DNA of 63,948 bases from positions 1 through 63,948 of the forward strand of contig NZ_JAHYSG010000073.1 in the NCBI RefSeq assembly GCF_022095675.1. Reading direction: 5' to 3'. A program made the position numbers and the translations under genes. The stretch's first letter is position 1. Every line of letters begins with the position of its first letter. The stretch comes from Dactylosporangium sp. AC04546. Lineage in GTDB: Bacteria; Actinomycetota; Actinomycetes; Mycobacteriales; Micromonosporaceae. This document shows positions 35,913 through 44,937 of this stretch, piece after piece. The notes under the pieces were generated by a model, which ran no database searches, had not been told where the DNA came from, and saw only the letters and a program-made list of their open reading frames with translations.

Positions 35913-37961
35913 GTGCGGGGGTGGCGGACGCTGTTCATGGTGCTTGTCACCGTCCTCGTGCCGGTGTTCCTTCTGGATCCGGTACTGCGGGCGCTGCTGC
36001 TGCGCCACGACGCGGCGCTCGTCGACGGCCGGCTGCGCCTGGACACCGGCTCCTGGCTGATCCACCTCCCGCTCGTCATCGCCTGGTGCTGGGCCGTCAC
36101 CGCCGGCGCGGCCGTCACCGGCGCCGCGCGGGCGGGCGTGCACCTGCGCCCCTCCACCGCGGTCCGCCTGGGCCTGCGCGGCCTGCCGCTCGTGCTGCTG
36201 GCCCTGGCGATCGCCGGCGCGGCGGTGGCGCTGGAGGTCTGGACCCTGGCCCTGGTCTCCGAGACGCGGGTGGCCTGGCTGGCACTGCTGATCGCGTTCC
36301 TGCTCGTGATGCCGTTCGTCCTGGTCCGACTCGCCCTCGTCGCCCCGGCGTCGGTGCTGGGCGGCCTGCCGCCGGGCGCGACGTTCTCGTCGCTGCTGTC
36401 GCTGGTGTTCGGCGTGGCCCTCGGCCCGGCCTGCCTGGTGGGCGCCGCCGTCGCCCTGCACCGCACGGTCCTGCCGCCACAGGCACTCCCGCTGGGCGTG
36501 AGCGAGCTGCTCTGGCATGTGGTGCTGCTGCTCACGGCGGCCCTGCAGGCGTACGCGCTGGGCCGCGCGTTCACGTCCGCCACGGGCGCCGACGAGGTCC
36601 GCCGCACGCTGTCCTCCGCCGCTCCCACCTCGACCACGTCCGCTTCGCCCGCTGTGCCGACGTTGTACGTGTCTGCGGCTTCCTCCGATGCGTCGACGCT
36701 GTTCGCTTCCCCGGCTTCCCCCAGTTCCCCGGCCCCCACTTCCGCGGCGTCCGCAGCCTCGTCGGTTTCGTCCGTTTCACCGGCTTCCTCTTCGGTCGTC
36801 TCTTCCCTGGGTCTGCTCCGCCTGGCCGCGGTGGTCCTGCCGGCCGCGCTGGTCGCGACGCTGACCCTGGTCAACCCGTACCGCCTCCCGCCGATCGCCG
36901 AGGGCGTCATCGACGGCTTCGACACGGTCATGGCGGTGGGCTGGCCGGCGGGCCGCCCACCGGTCGTGGCCGGCGCCTTCCGGGTCCACGACTGCCTGGA
37001 CGACGCCTGCCACCGCAGCCGCGAGACGGTCCTCTACACCGAGGCCAACCGCCACGCCAGCGCCGCCGCCGCGTCGGTGGCGCCGGACGGCACGGTCACC
37101 TACCTCCTGCTGGCCGACAAGTCCTCCGGCAGCGGCCCGGCCTCGGCCCTGCTGACCCGCTGCGACCCGGCTCGACGGTGCGACACGGCCCAGGTCGACC
37201 TCCCGTCCCTGCCGCCGGTCGACAACCCGACCCTGGCCGTGGCGACCGCTCCCGACGGCGCGTTCCTGATCGCGGTGGCCCGCCCGTTACCCGGCGGCGC
37301 CGCGAGCGAGCTGTCCGTGATCCGCTGCGCCGACGTCGTGTGCGCCACCCCGGGCGTGACGGTGCTCGGGACGGCGGCGACGCAGCCGCCGGCGCGCGAC
37401 GACGGCTACGTGCCGCCGCACCTGCGCCTGCTGACGCTGACCGTCGACGAGGCGGGCGTCCCGTGGGTGGCGCTGCGCGAACCGAGCGGCCCCCGCGTCT
37501 GGCTCGGCACCTGCGCGTCCGGCACCTGCACCGTCACCGAACGCCACGGCCCGCCCGGGCGCGGCGGCCCCTTCACCGCGCTGCCGACGGGCGGCACGGT
37601 CCACCTGGGCGCGGGCCGGCTGCGGTACTGCGCCGCGGACACCTGCTCCGAGCAGCTCCTCACCGCCGACCCCCGCGACGACGAGACCGCGGTCGCGTGG
37701 GCGCACGGCGCCGTGTACGCCCTGGTGACCGAGCCGGTGAGCCGCCTCGGCCTGGGCAACGCCGGCCCGCTGGCCGACATCCGCCGCCCGGTTGTGGTCC
37801 GCTGCGCCGACCCCACCTGCCGCCAGCGCCGCACCGTGGCCCTGGCGATCCCGCCGGAGATCGTCTCCGCGGCGTGGCTGGCGGTGGACCCGACCGGCCG
37901 CGTGATAATCGTCCACGACCGCTACGACGCCCTCACGGTCCAGACCCTCCGCCTGCCGTAG
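35913..37961 (+). CDS. Large membrane protein with extracellular Cys-pair repeats
   Basis: This is a 682-residue protein of unknown family. The first about 220 residues contain six hydrophobic helices, followed by a Ser/Ala/Pro/Thr-rich stretch (about 237-297) and another helix (about 300-320). The C-terminal 360 residues look like a beta-propeller: six regularly spaced Cys pairs, CLDDAC, CDPARRC, CADVVC, CASGTC, CAADTC and CADPTC, each at the end of a strand, probably blade disulfides outside the cell. GTG 35913 is preferred for the leaderless promoter just upstream; an in-frame GTG at 35859 would add 18 residues. A sensor or adhesion role is possible but not shown. Confidence 0.75.
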   Translation: MRGWRTLFMVLVTVLVPVFLLDPVLRALLLRHDAALVDGRLRLDTGSWLIHLPLVIAWCWAVTAGAAVTGAARAGVHLRPSTAVRLGLRGLPLVLLALAIAGAAVALEVWTLALVSETRVAWLALLIAFLLVMPFVLVRLALVAPASVLGGLPPGATFSSLLSLVFGVALGPACLVGAAVALHRTVLPPQALPLGVSELLWHVVLLLTAALQAYALGRAFTSATGADEVRRTLSSAAPTSTTSASPAVPTLYVSAASSDASTLFASPASPSSPAPTSAASAASSVSSVSPASSSVVSSLGLLRLAAVVLPAALVATLTLVNPYRLPPIAEGVIDGFDTVMAVGWPAGRPPVVAGAFRVHDCLDDACHRSRETVLYTEANRHASAAAASVAPDGTVTYLLLADKSSGSGPASALLTRCDPARRCDTAQVDLPSLPPVDNPTLAVATAPDGAFLIAVARPLPGGAASELSVIRCADVVCATPGVTVLGTAATQPPARDDGYVPPHLRLLTLTVDEAGVPWVALREPSGPRVWLGTCASGTCTVTERHGPPGRGGPFTALPTGGTVHLGAGRLRYCAADTCSEQLLTADPRDDETAVAWAHGAVYALVTEPVSRLGLGNAGPLADIRRPVVVRCADPTCRQRRTVALAIPPEIVSAAWLAVDPTGRVIIVHDRYDALTVQTLRLP

Positions 37962-37967
37962 CAGCTG

Positions 37968-38023
37968 GGCCCGGTTGATCAGGCCCGGTTGATCAGGCCC
38001 GGTTGATCAGGCCCGGTAGATCT
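37968..38023. repeat. 14-bp tandem repeat at a gene end, about 4 copies
   Basis: GGCCCGGTTGATCA is repeated three times perfectly with a fourth altered copy (GGCCCGGTAGATCT). The last copies encode the final residues and stop of the discoidin protein (minus strand), and each unit brings a stop codon, so the array sits exactly between the two convergent stops. Confidence 0.75.
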
Positions 38024-40313
38024 CGACCGACGACAGCTGGCCGGCCGCCTGGACCGAGTTCGCGGTGAAGACCAGGCGCACGTACCGCTGCTGGGAGCGC
38101 GCGAACGTGACCTCCACGCGGTTGCCGGACGACGGGGCGAACGTGTACGTCGCCTCGGCCGACAGCGTGGTGAAGGAGCTGCCGTCGCGGCTGCCCAGCA
38201 CGGTGATGCGCTGGGTGCGGGACGGCCAGGCCTCCGTCGGCGGTAATCGGAACACCACCCGGCCCACGTCCGTGTTCGGGCCCAGGTTGACCTGGATCCA
38301 CTGCGGGAAGGCGTTGTTGCGGCTCTCCCAGTACGTCATCGGGTCGGCGTCGGTCACGTTGCGTGCCGTATAGACGTCGGTATGGCTGCTCTCCGTCACC
38401 GGCCGGCCGGCGGCCACGTTGGGGCCGCTGTCGAGGACCTCGGGCGGCGGGCTGGAGGACGGTGGCGAGGAGGCCGGGCCCGACCGCTGCGGTGACAGGG
38501 ACACCGAGGGCCGCGCTGAGCTGGGCCGGCCCGACGGTGACGCGGGCCCGCTCGACCCCGGCGCCTGCGCGGTCCGCGGCGCGCCGTTCACGGACTCCTC
38601 GGCGACGAACCCGCCGGCGTCGTCGGTGCCGCCGCCCCCGTCCGGCCAGGCCGCGGCGATGCCCGCCACGAGCAGCACGAGGGCCGCGACCGCCGCCGAG
38701 ACGACGATCGCCAGGCGCCGCCGCCCCGTCCCGCCGGCCCCGGCGGGCCGCGGCTGCGGTTCGGGCGGCATCTCGACCGGCATCGCGGCCAGGAACGGCC
38801 GGACGGTCGGTGCGGACGCGATGTTCGGGTTGGCCTCCGCGCCGTCGGCCGGCGCGCCGGCCGACGGACCGGCGGCCGGTGGATGGCCGGGATAGCGCTC
38901 GGCGAGCTCTTGTGCGGCCGCCAGGCCCCAGGCCGACGCCGCACCGTCCACGACGAGCTCGACGGCGGCCGGGATGTCGGTGAGCGCCGCGGTGAACAGC
39001 GCCGACAGCGGCGGCCACAGCAGGTCGTCGATCGGCGCCCCGGCGACCCCGACGGCAACCCGGTAGCGCTGCCCGGCCGCCGCGGACCCCGCCGCCGGCG
39101 AGTCCCAGGCGACGTCCGCTGGAGCCGCCGCGGACCCCGCCGCCGGCGAGTCCGGCATGACGTCCGCCGGAAGCGACCCCGCCGGCAGGGCGTGCAGGGC
39201 GGCGGCCCGGACGTGGACGGCCCAGCCGAGATCCATGGCGTAGGTGGCGGCGTCGAGCGGGCGCAGGGTCGCGTGGGGCGGGGCCGACGCGAGCACCTCC
39301 TCCGTGCCGTCCGGCAGCACCCGCAGCAGCCAGGCCGGCTCGGGCCACACCGGCCGGAGGGCGCCGTCCAGCGCGCACACGACGATCTCCCCGCCGGGGC
39401 TGTGCAGCGGCACGCCGTTGACGAGCCGGACGGGCTCGCCGATGCGCTGCGCGGCACCCGCCGCGACCACCCGGCCCGCGCCCTGGCCGGCACCGAGTGG
39501 CACCAGCTCGGTCACCGACCGCACCGCCGTCGGCAGGGCGAGCAGCACCGCGGCGACCGCCTCCGGGCCGGCAGCCGGGTCGAACACCAACCGCGGCCGG
39601 TCCGCATCGACCGCGACGGCAAGCGCAAGCCAGTCAACACCGCCCAGCGCGTGCCCGCCATCGATCGGGCCCAGCGCCGAGCCGGCGCCCCCGCCCAAAC
39701 TCAGCGCGGAGCCGCCGCCCAGCGCGTGGCCGCCGCCGATCGGGCCCAGGGCCGAGCCGGGGCCCCCGCCCAAACTCAGCGCGGAGCCGCCGCCCAGCGT
39801 GTGGCCACCCCCGACCGGGCCCGGCGCCGAACCGCCGGCACTGCCCAGCGCCTGACCGGCCACGGCCGGGCCCAGCGGCGGGCCGGAGCCGGCAGCGCCC
39901 ACCAATAGTCCGGCGCCCAGGGCCCAGCCGGCCGGGACCGGACGGACCGCCACGCCGGCGGGCCACAACGTGCGGGCCGGGACCAGGGACTGCCACGCCG
40001 GCGCCGGCCAGCGCGGCCCCTCAGCGACCCGCCGCCCGCCCGGCGTGTGCCGCCACCAGCCCGCGGCCGCGAACAGCGCGCCGCCCGGGGCCGCCACGAC
40101 CGGGCCGGCCGGGGCGACCACCGGCAGCCCGAGCGGCCCGGCCAGCCCGGCCGCGACCTCCCCGGGCACGAGCAGCAGCACTCCTTGCGTGCCGGTGCGG
40201 ACCGCGGCCCGCACCGGCTCCACCAGGTCGGCGGCGGCCGGCAGGACATCCGGCGGCACCGACGCGGAGAGCCAGCCGTCGGGAACGGCCACCCCACCGA
40301 TCAGCACCTCCAT
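38007..40313 (-). CDS. Membrane-anchored protein with C-terminal discoidin (F5/8C) domain
   Basis: This is a 768-residue protein. The N-terminal about 500 residues are Ala/Gly/Pro-rich with no family I recognise. They include a near-perfect 25-residue (75-bp) repeat, GGGHALGGGSALSLGGG plus GSALGPI, in two and a half copies. A single helix (about 537-560, preceded by GRRRLA) is followed by a Ser/Pro linker and an F5/8-type C domain (about 629-768; AARNVTDAD-like start, TYWESRN, WIQVNLG, YVRLVF). Basic residues before the helix put the discoidin domain outside, where it may bind cell-wall sugars. ATG 40313 is chosen; an upstream GTG is possible. Confidence 0.78.
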   Translation of the reverse strand: MEVLIGGVAVPDGWLSASVPPDVLPAAADLVEPVRAAVRTGTQGVLLLVPGEVAAGLAGPLGLPVVAPAGPVVAAPGGALFAAAGWWRHTPGGRRVAEGPRWPAPAWQSLVPARTLWPAGVAVRPVPAGWALGAGLLVGAAGSGPPLGPAVAGQALGSAGGSAPGPVGGGHTLGGGSALSLGGGPGSALGPIGGGHALGGGSALSLGGGAGSALGPIDGGHALGGVDWLALAVAVDADRPRLVFDPAAGPEAVAAVLLALPTAVRSVTELVPLGAGQGAGRVVAAGAAQRIGEPVRLVNGVPLHSPGGEIVVCALDGALRPVWPEPAWLLRVLPDGTEEVLASAPPHATLRPLDAATYAMDLGWAVHVRAAALHALPAGSLPADVMPDSPAAGSAAAPADVAWDSPAAGSAAAGQRYRVAVGVAGAPIDDLLWPPLSALFTAALTDIPAAVELVVDGAASAWGLAAAQELAERYPGHPPAAGPSAGAPADGAEANPNIASAPTVRPFLAAMPVEMPPEPQPRPAGAGGTGRRRLAIVVSAAVAALVLLVAGIAAAWPDGGGGTDDAGGFVAEESVNGAPRTAQAPGSSGPASPSGRPSSARPSVSLSPQRSGPASSPPSSSPPPEVLDSGPNVAAGRPVTESSHTDVYTARNVTDADPMTYWESRNNAFPQWIQVNLGPNTDVGRVVFRLPPTEAWPSRTQRITVLGSRDGSSFTTLSAEATYTFAPSSGNRVEVTFARSQQRYVRLVFTANSVQAAGQLSSVEIYRA
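39640..39850. repeat. 75-bp coding tandem repeat
   Basis: Inside the discoidin protein gene, a 75-bp unit encoding GGGHALGGGSALSLGGG and GSALGPI occurs about 2.5 times with few differences, so slippage or recombination could change copy number while keeping the frame. Confidence 0.8.
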
Positions 40314-40346
40314 GCCCGCCACGCTACCGGGCACCACCGACAAAAC

Positions 40347-42533
40347 TCAGCGCACGTACACCGCCGGCTGCGGCGGTGTCGACATCCCGTCACCGATGAA
40401 GTACGAAGGGTGCGGCGGCTGGTTGTAGGCCGTGTTCTGCCACGCGATCGCCACGCGGTACTGCGGGTCGTGCATCAGCGTCCACAGCCGCCGGTTCGAC
40501 ACGACCGGCGACGCGTAGATGCGCAGCGCCGTGTTGTCCGTCGTCGGCCAGATCACCTCCTCGCGCCAGTCGCCGAGGATGTCGCCGGACAGCGACGGCG
40601 TCGACTTGGTGCCGTTGTTCGAATGAACACCGGAGGCCGTCAGCAGCCGCGTGTCGCCCGACGTGCCGTACTTGTCGATGTGCGTGCCGTCGAGCAGCTC
40701 GCGGACCGGGTCGCCGTCCCACCACGCGAGGAAGTTCGTCGAGCCCGGCTTGCGGGTCGACACGACCGTCCCCTTCGGGTTGCGCACGCCGTCGGCGGCC
40801 GAGGACCACGACTCCGCGCCCGCGCTGCCGGCCCAGATGTCGCCCGACACGCCGCGGCCGTTGTCGCCATTGGCCGCCGTCGACCACAGGATCTGGCCGG
40901 TGCGCGCGTCCGCCATCCACGAACTCGGCTTGCTGCCGTCCTCGTCGACCTTGAACTCCTCGAGCCCGGGCCGCGACGGGTCGAGGTCGCCGACGTGCAT
41001 CGCGTCGCCGTGGCCGTTGCCGGTGTTCCACAGCCGGGCCCCGTTGTCGTCGACGGCCATCGCACCGTAGACGATCTCGTCGCGGCCGTCGGCGTCCACG
41101 TCGGCGACCGAGAGCTGGTGGTTGCCCTGCCCGGCGTACGCGGAGTTGCCGGAGGCGCCCGAGTCGAACGTCCAGCGGCGGGTCAGCGCGCCGTTACGGA
41201 AGTCCCAGGCCACGATGACGGAGCGGGTGTAGTACCCCCGCGCCATGATCAGCGACGGGCGCTGGCCGTCGAGGTACGCGGTCCCGGCGAGGAACCGGTC
41301 GACGCGGTTGCCGTAGCTGTCGCCCCACGACGAGACCGTGCCGCGCGGCGGTACATAGTCCACCGTCGACATCGCCGCGCCTGTCTGGCCATTGAACATC
41401 GTCAGGTACTCGGGACCGGACAGCACGTAGCCGGACGAGTTGCGGTAGTCCGCCGAGGCGCTGCCGATGACCCGCCCGGTGCCGTCGGTGGTGCCGTCGG
41501 CGGTCTTCATGGCCACCTCGGCCCGCCCGTCGCCGTCGTAGTCGTACACCTGGAACTGCGTGTAGTGCGCGCCGGCGCGGATGTTGCGGCCCAGGTTGAC
41601 CCGCCACAGCCGCTGCCCGTTCAGCCGGTAGGCGTCGACGTAGACCACGCTCGTCACCCCGGACTGCGAGTTGTCCTTCGCATCCGATGGATCCCACTTG
41701 AGCACGATCTCGTACACACCGTCGCCGTCGAGGTCGCCGACCGACGCGTCGTTCGCGCTGTAGATGCTGCCCGGCGGCGAGATCGGCACGTCGAGATAGC
41801 CGTTCGCGAATCGCAGCGAGCCTGCCGACGCCGCCTGCTCGGCCCCGCCGACGACCGCGCGGACGGTGTAGGACGCGTCGGCGGCCGCCCCGGCATCGAG
41901 GTAGTTCGTCGAGTCGGTGACCGTCGCGACGCGTGTCGGGCCGCGGTAGACGTTGAAGGCCGTCGACAGCGCCTCGGTGCCCAGCAGCCGCCACGAGACC
42001 AGGTTGCCGCTGCCCGACCGCACCGAGATGAGCCCGCGGTCGAGGTCCTCGACCTGCTTGCCGGTCCCGGCGGGCGGGGGCGGGCTCGACGGCGGCACCG
42101 ACGGAGAAGCCGAAGCAGAGGGCGATGTTGTACCGCCGGTGCAGGCCACCCCGTTCAAGGCGAAATCGACGGGGATCGGGTTCGACGTGGTCCACGAGCC
42201 GTTGAAGCCGAACGACACCGTGCCGTTGGTGGCGATCGCCGCGTTGTACCCGGCATCGACCGCCCGCACCGCCGTCCCGGACGCCGTGACCGTCGCGTTC
42301 CAGGCCTGGGAAACCGCTTGCCCGGTGGCGAAGGTCCAGGTGAGCGCCCAGCCGTCGACCGGGTCGCCCAGGTTCGTGATGTCCACGTTGGCGCCGAAGC
42401 CGCCCTGCCACTGGTTGGTGACCGTGTACGTGACACGGCAGCCGGCCGCCGCCGCACCCGCACCCTGCACCGCCACCACCCCGGCAGCGACCACGGCCGC
42501 CGCCGCCGAGACGGCGATGACTGTTCTTCGCAC
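40347..42533 (-). CDS. Secreted rhamnogalacturonan lyase (PL11) with N-terminal CBM2
   Basis: This is a 728-residue exported pectin enzyme. GTG 42533 follows GGAGAGGAG by 7 nt and gives a clean signal peptide (MRRTVIAVSAAAAVVAAG); longer starts lack one. CBM2 spans about 32-132 (CRVTYTVTNQWQGGF to GVAC), then a Ser/Pro linker, then a family-11 polysaccharide lyase domain (about 155-728: QVEDLDRGLISV, VGDLDGDGVYEIVLKWDPSDAKDN, YDYDGDGRAEVAMKTADGT, GDILGDWREEVIWPT). The Asp-rich loops bind calcium in this propeller. It cuts the rhamnogalacturonan-I backbone. It ends 33 bp from the discoidin gene and shares its strand. Confidence 0.93.
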   Translation of the reverse strand: MRRTVIAVSAAAAVVAAGVVAVQGAGAAAAGCRVTYTVTNQWQGGFGANVDITNLGDPVDGWALTWTFATGQAVSQAWNATVTASGTAVRAVDAGYNAAIATNGTVSFGFNGSWTTSNPIPVDFALNGVACTGGTTSPSASASPSVPPSSPPPPAGTGKQVEDLDRGLISVRSGSGNLVSWRLLGTEALSTAFNVYRGPTRVATVTDSTNYLDAGAAADASYTVRAVVGGAEQAASAGSLRFANGYLDVPISPPGSIYSANDASVGDLDGDGVYEIVLKWDPSDAKDNSQSGVTSVVYVDAYRLNGQRLWRVNLGRNIRAGAHYTQFQVYDYDGDGRAEVAMKTADGTTDGTGRVIGSASADYRNSSGYVLSGPEYLTMFNGQTGAAMSTVDYVPPRGTVSSWGDSYGNRVDRFLAGTAYLDGQRPSLIMARGYYTRSVIVAWDFRNGALTRRWTFDSGASGNSAYAGQGNHQLSVADVDADGRDEIVYGAMAVDDNGARLWNTGNGHGDAMHVGDLDPSRPGLEEFKVDEDGSKPSSWMADARTGQILWSTAANGDNGRGVSGDIWAGSAGAESWSSAADGVRNPKGTVVSTRKPGSTNFLAWWDGDPVRELLDGTHIDKYGTSGDTRLLTASGVHSNNGTKSTPSLSGDILGDWREEVIWPTTDNTALRIYASPVVSNRRLWTLMHDPQYRVAIAWQNTAYNQPPHPSYFIGDGMSTPPQPAVYVR

Positions 42534-42603
42534 GATTCCGCTCCTCTCCGTCAAAGCCACAGGCTGCGTCCGGAAAGTGACGGCTGACAATATGCGACGG
42601 CGT

Positions 42604-42632
42604 GCGGCGCCCGGGACATGCCCGGGCGCCGC
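42604..42632 (-). terminator. Terminator after the ThuA-ricin gene
   Basis: A perfect 12-bp stem (42604-42615 with 42621-42632) and a 5-nt loop begin 8 nt beyond the ThuA-ricin stop codon. It separates that gene from the lyase, whose own promoter may use TATTGT (42592-42587). Confidence 0.7.
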
Positions 42633-42639
42633 GAAACTT

Positions 42640-43938
42640 TCAGCCCTGCTGAACGAGCCGGAACGACTGCGCGCCGGTCCCGTTGCAGGTGTACTGCACC
42701 AGCTGCACGCTGTCGGCCGTCGACGCGCCAGGCACGTCGAGGCACTTGCCCGACAGCCGGCTCACGAAGTGGTAGTACCCGCCGCCCTCCGAGACGGCCT
42801 GCCACTGCTGGTTGTTGCCGCCGCCGTACGTCCACGTCTGGATCGGCGCGTTGTCGGCCGACGACACGTTGGTGACGTCGAGCGCCTGCACGGGGTTGCC
42901 GCGCTGGTTGATCCGCGCGAATCCGCCGCTGGTCGGCTGGATCTGGAACTGCTGCGCATTGGTCGCGTTGCAGGAGTACTGCTGGATCGCCGTGCCGTTG
43001 ACGGTGCCGGCCGCGCGGGCGTCGGCGCACTTGCCGCTGGTCTTGTTGACGAGCGAGTACCAGGCGGTGGGCGAGATGGGCCCGCTGCTGCTCGGCGGCG
43101 TCGACGAGGGCGGCGTCGACGTGGGCGGCGTGCTGGTGACGCCGGCCAGCCACTGCAGGCCCTGGATCAGCCAGCGGTTCTGGTTCGGGCTGTCGAACGT
43201 GGACGAGGTGCGCGTGTTCGTCGAGTAGTTCATGCCGTTGTGGCCGAAGTTGGCGTACAGCATCTTGTAGTTGCGGTTCGTCCACATGATCGGGTAGTAC
43301 CCGCTGTACCACGACTGGTTGGGGTCGGTGCCGACCGGGAAGCTGCTGGCGTCGACCGATGCCAGGATGTCGATGTTCGGGTTCTGGCGCAGGTCGTTGC
43401 TCCAGGAGTACCACTCGCTGACCGCGGACTGGAACGTCGCCGGCAGCCCGGCGGTCGACGGGTGGCTGCGGTCCTCGACCTTGAGCGTGACGCGGGTCGG
43501 CCCCCACGTGTTCGTCCGGAACGCGCCCGAACCGAGGAACGTGTTGTAGTACCAGCTCCACGCGCCGGGATTGTCCGTCCACGCGCTGACGTGGAAGCCC
43601 ATCCAGGCCCCACCGTTCTGCATGTACTGCTGGAACGCGGCCCGCTGCCCAGTCGGCGGGGCGTCGTCGAGGAACATGATCACCTTGTACTGCGCGAGGC
43701 TGCCCGTGTTGAGCCGGCTCCAGTCGGTGGTGGCCTCCCAGGTGAAGCCGTTCTGCGCGCCGGCCTGCGGGAACCAGTCCCGGGCCTCCTTGTCGAAGTC
43801 GATGTGCGCGGCGTCCCAGGTCCCGTTGTAGAACGCGAGCACCTTGAACGGTTCGGCGGCAAGAGCGGGCCGGACGATCAGGCCCACCCCCAGCGCCACG
43901 AGCGCGGCGACCGCAGCGATCGCAAGCTTCCTGAACAC
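42640..43938 (-). CDS. Secreted ThuA-domain protein with ricin-type lectin module
   Basis: This is a 432-residue exported protein. GTG 43938 is chosen because GAAGGA lies 7 nt upstream and a signal peptide follows directly (VFRKLAIAAVAALVALGVG, cleavage near ALAAEP). A ThuA (trehalose-utilisation/class-I amidotransferase-like) domain spans about 28-265 (VLAFYNGTWDAAH, VIMFLDDAPPTG, GGAWMGFHVSAW). A Thr/Ser/Pro linker leads to a ricin-type beta-trefoil (about 300-432) with its three QxW-like repeats (QQFQI, QQWQAV, QSFRLV). The lectin suggests binding to galactose or xylan; the enzymatic role of extracellular ThuA domains is not established. Confidence 0.87.
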   Translation of the reverse strand: MFRKLAIAAVAALVALGVGLIVRPALAAEPFKVLAFYNGTWDAAHIDFDKEARDWFPQAGAQNGFTWEATTDWSRLNTGSLAQYKVIMFLDDAPPTGQRAAFQQYMQNGGAWMGFHVSAWTDNPGAWSWYYNTFLGSGAFRTNTWGPTRVTLKVEDRSHPSTAGLPATFQSAVSEWYSWSNDLRQNPNIDILASVDASSFPVGTDPNQSWYSGYYPIMWTNRNYKMLYANFGHNGMNYSTNTRTSSTFDSPNQNRWLIQGLQWLAGVTSTPPTSTPPSSTPPSSSGPISPTAWYSLVNKTSGKCADARAAGTVNGTAIQQYSCNATNAQQFQIQPTSGGFARINQRGNPVQALDVTNVSSADNAPIQTWTYGGGNNQQWQAVSEGGGYYHFVSRLSGKCLDVPGASTADSVQLVQYTCNGTGAQSFRLVQQG

Positions 43939-44347
43939 AGAGGGTCCTTCGGTAGCGGTGTGAGGGTAACGGCGGCCGCTTCCTGGCATCATCGGCCATC
44001 GATGACGCCCCCCACAAGGTAAAGAACCCTAATAGTTAAATTAAGTCGCCAATTAACTCCCGGTGGTCGGGCCGACACGGCGCGACCACGCCCGGCCTCG
44101 CCCGACCGGTCGCCAAAACCGGTTGAGCCTTCCTTCCGTGCTCCCGTACGTTGCCGATGGCCCCGTCGCCGCGAGGACAGAGGACAAACCGCGTGACCCC
44201 GCCCGCTCTGTAGACCTGACGCCTTCTTTCGCGCATCTTCAGGCCGACCCTCCCGTCGGTCCTGCCGGGCTGCCCGTGTGCGCCCGCTCATGCAGCGTTT
44301 GAGGCCGCGCGCAATCGGCCTCGGGTCAGGTCTTCAGAGAGATCATC
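43939..44347. other. Divergent gap with AT-rich inverted repeat
   Basis: This 409-bp gap separates the ThuA-ricin gene from DUF1062. AGTTAA (44034-44039) and TTAACT (44053-44058) form an inverted repeat in a roughly 30-bp AT-rich island that is striking in this DNA. It is a likely promoter/operator for the secreted-enzyme gene. No gene is evident in the remainder, 44060-44330. Confidence 0.4.
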
Positions 44348-44905
44348 ATGTCGTCACAACCTCATACTGTGCTGCCCTGGTTCGTCCGCAGGACCAGGCT
44401 GCCGCTGCTGTCGTTGCGGTGCGTGGACTGCCGGTCGGCGTCGGCCACCACCGGCGAGGGCAGGTTCCGCGTCAACGCCAACGGCAAGCTGCTGGACGTG
44501 TGGCTGCTGGTGCGGTGCGTGTCCTGCGACCGGACGAGCAAGCTCACCGTGCACGAGCGGGCGCCGGTGAGGTCGTTCGATCCGGCCGCGCTCGACGGCT
44601 ACCACGCGAACGACCCGGCGTCGGTGGCGGCGACGCTGCTGGATCCGCTGCTCGCCCGGCGCAACCGGTTCACCCTGGACTGGCGGGGTGCCTGGCGGCT
44701 GGACGCCCCGCCGGCCCGGCCCGACGAGGCGTGGCCGGTCCAGGTGGACGTGGTCTTCGAGGACCCGGTGCCGGTGCGCCCGGACCGGCTCATCGCGCAG
44801 GGCCTCGGCTTCAGCAGGAACGAGGTGCTGCGCCGGATCAAGTGCGACATCTCGCTGCGCCGCCCGACGATCGCCGGGTTCACCTTCGTCGTGACGGATT
44901 CGTGA
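44348..44905 (+). CDS. DUF1062 family protein
   Basis: This is a 185-residue soluble protein. The two CxxC knuckles, LRCVDC and VRCVSC about 30 residues apart, make a zinc-ribbon-like N-terminal unit. The C-terminal part ends in an HTH-like stretch (GFSRNEVLRRIKCDISLRRP), both characteristic of DUF1062. The function of the family is unknown. ATG 44348 has AGAGAGA upstream. The phosphotransferase gene begins shortly after its stop on the same strand. Confidence 0.85.
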   Translation: MSSQPHTVLPWFVRRTRLPLLSLRCVDCRSASATTGEGRFRVNANGKLLDVWLLVRCVSCDRTSKLTVHERAPVRSFDPAALDGYHANDPASVAATLLDPLLARRNRFTLDWRGAWRLDAPPARPDEAWPVQVDVVFEDPVPVRPDRLIAQGLGFSRNEVLRRIKCDISLRRPTIAGFTFVVTDS

Positions 44906-44937
44906 AGTCCGTCCGGGCCTGGGATGATCGGGTGGTG

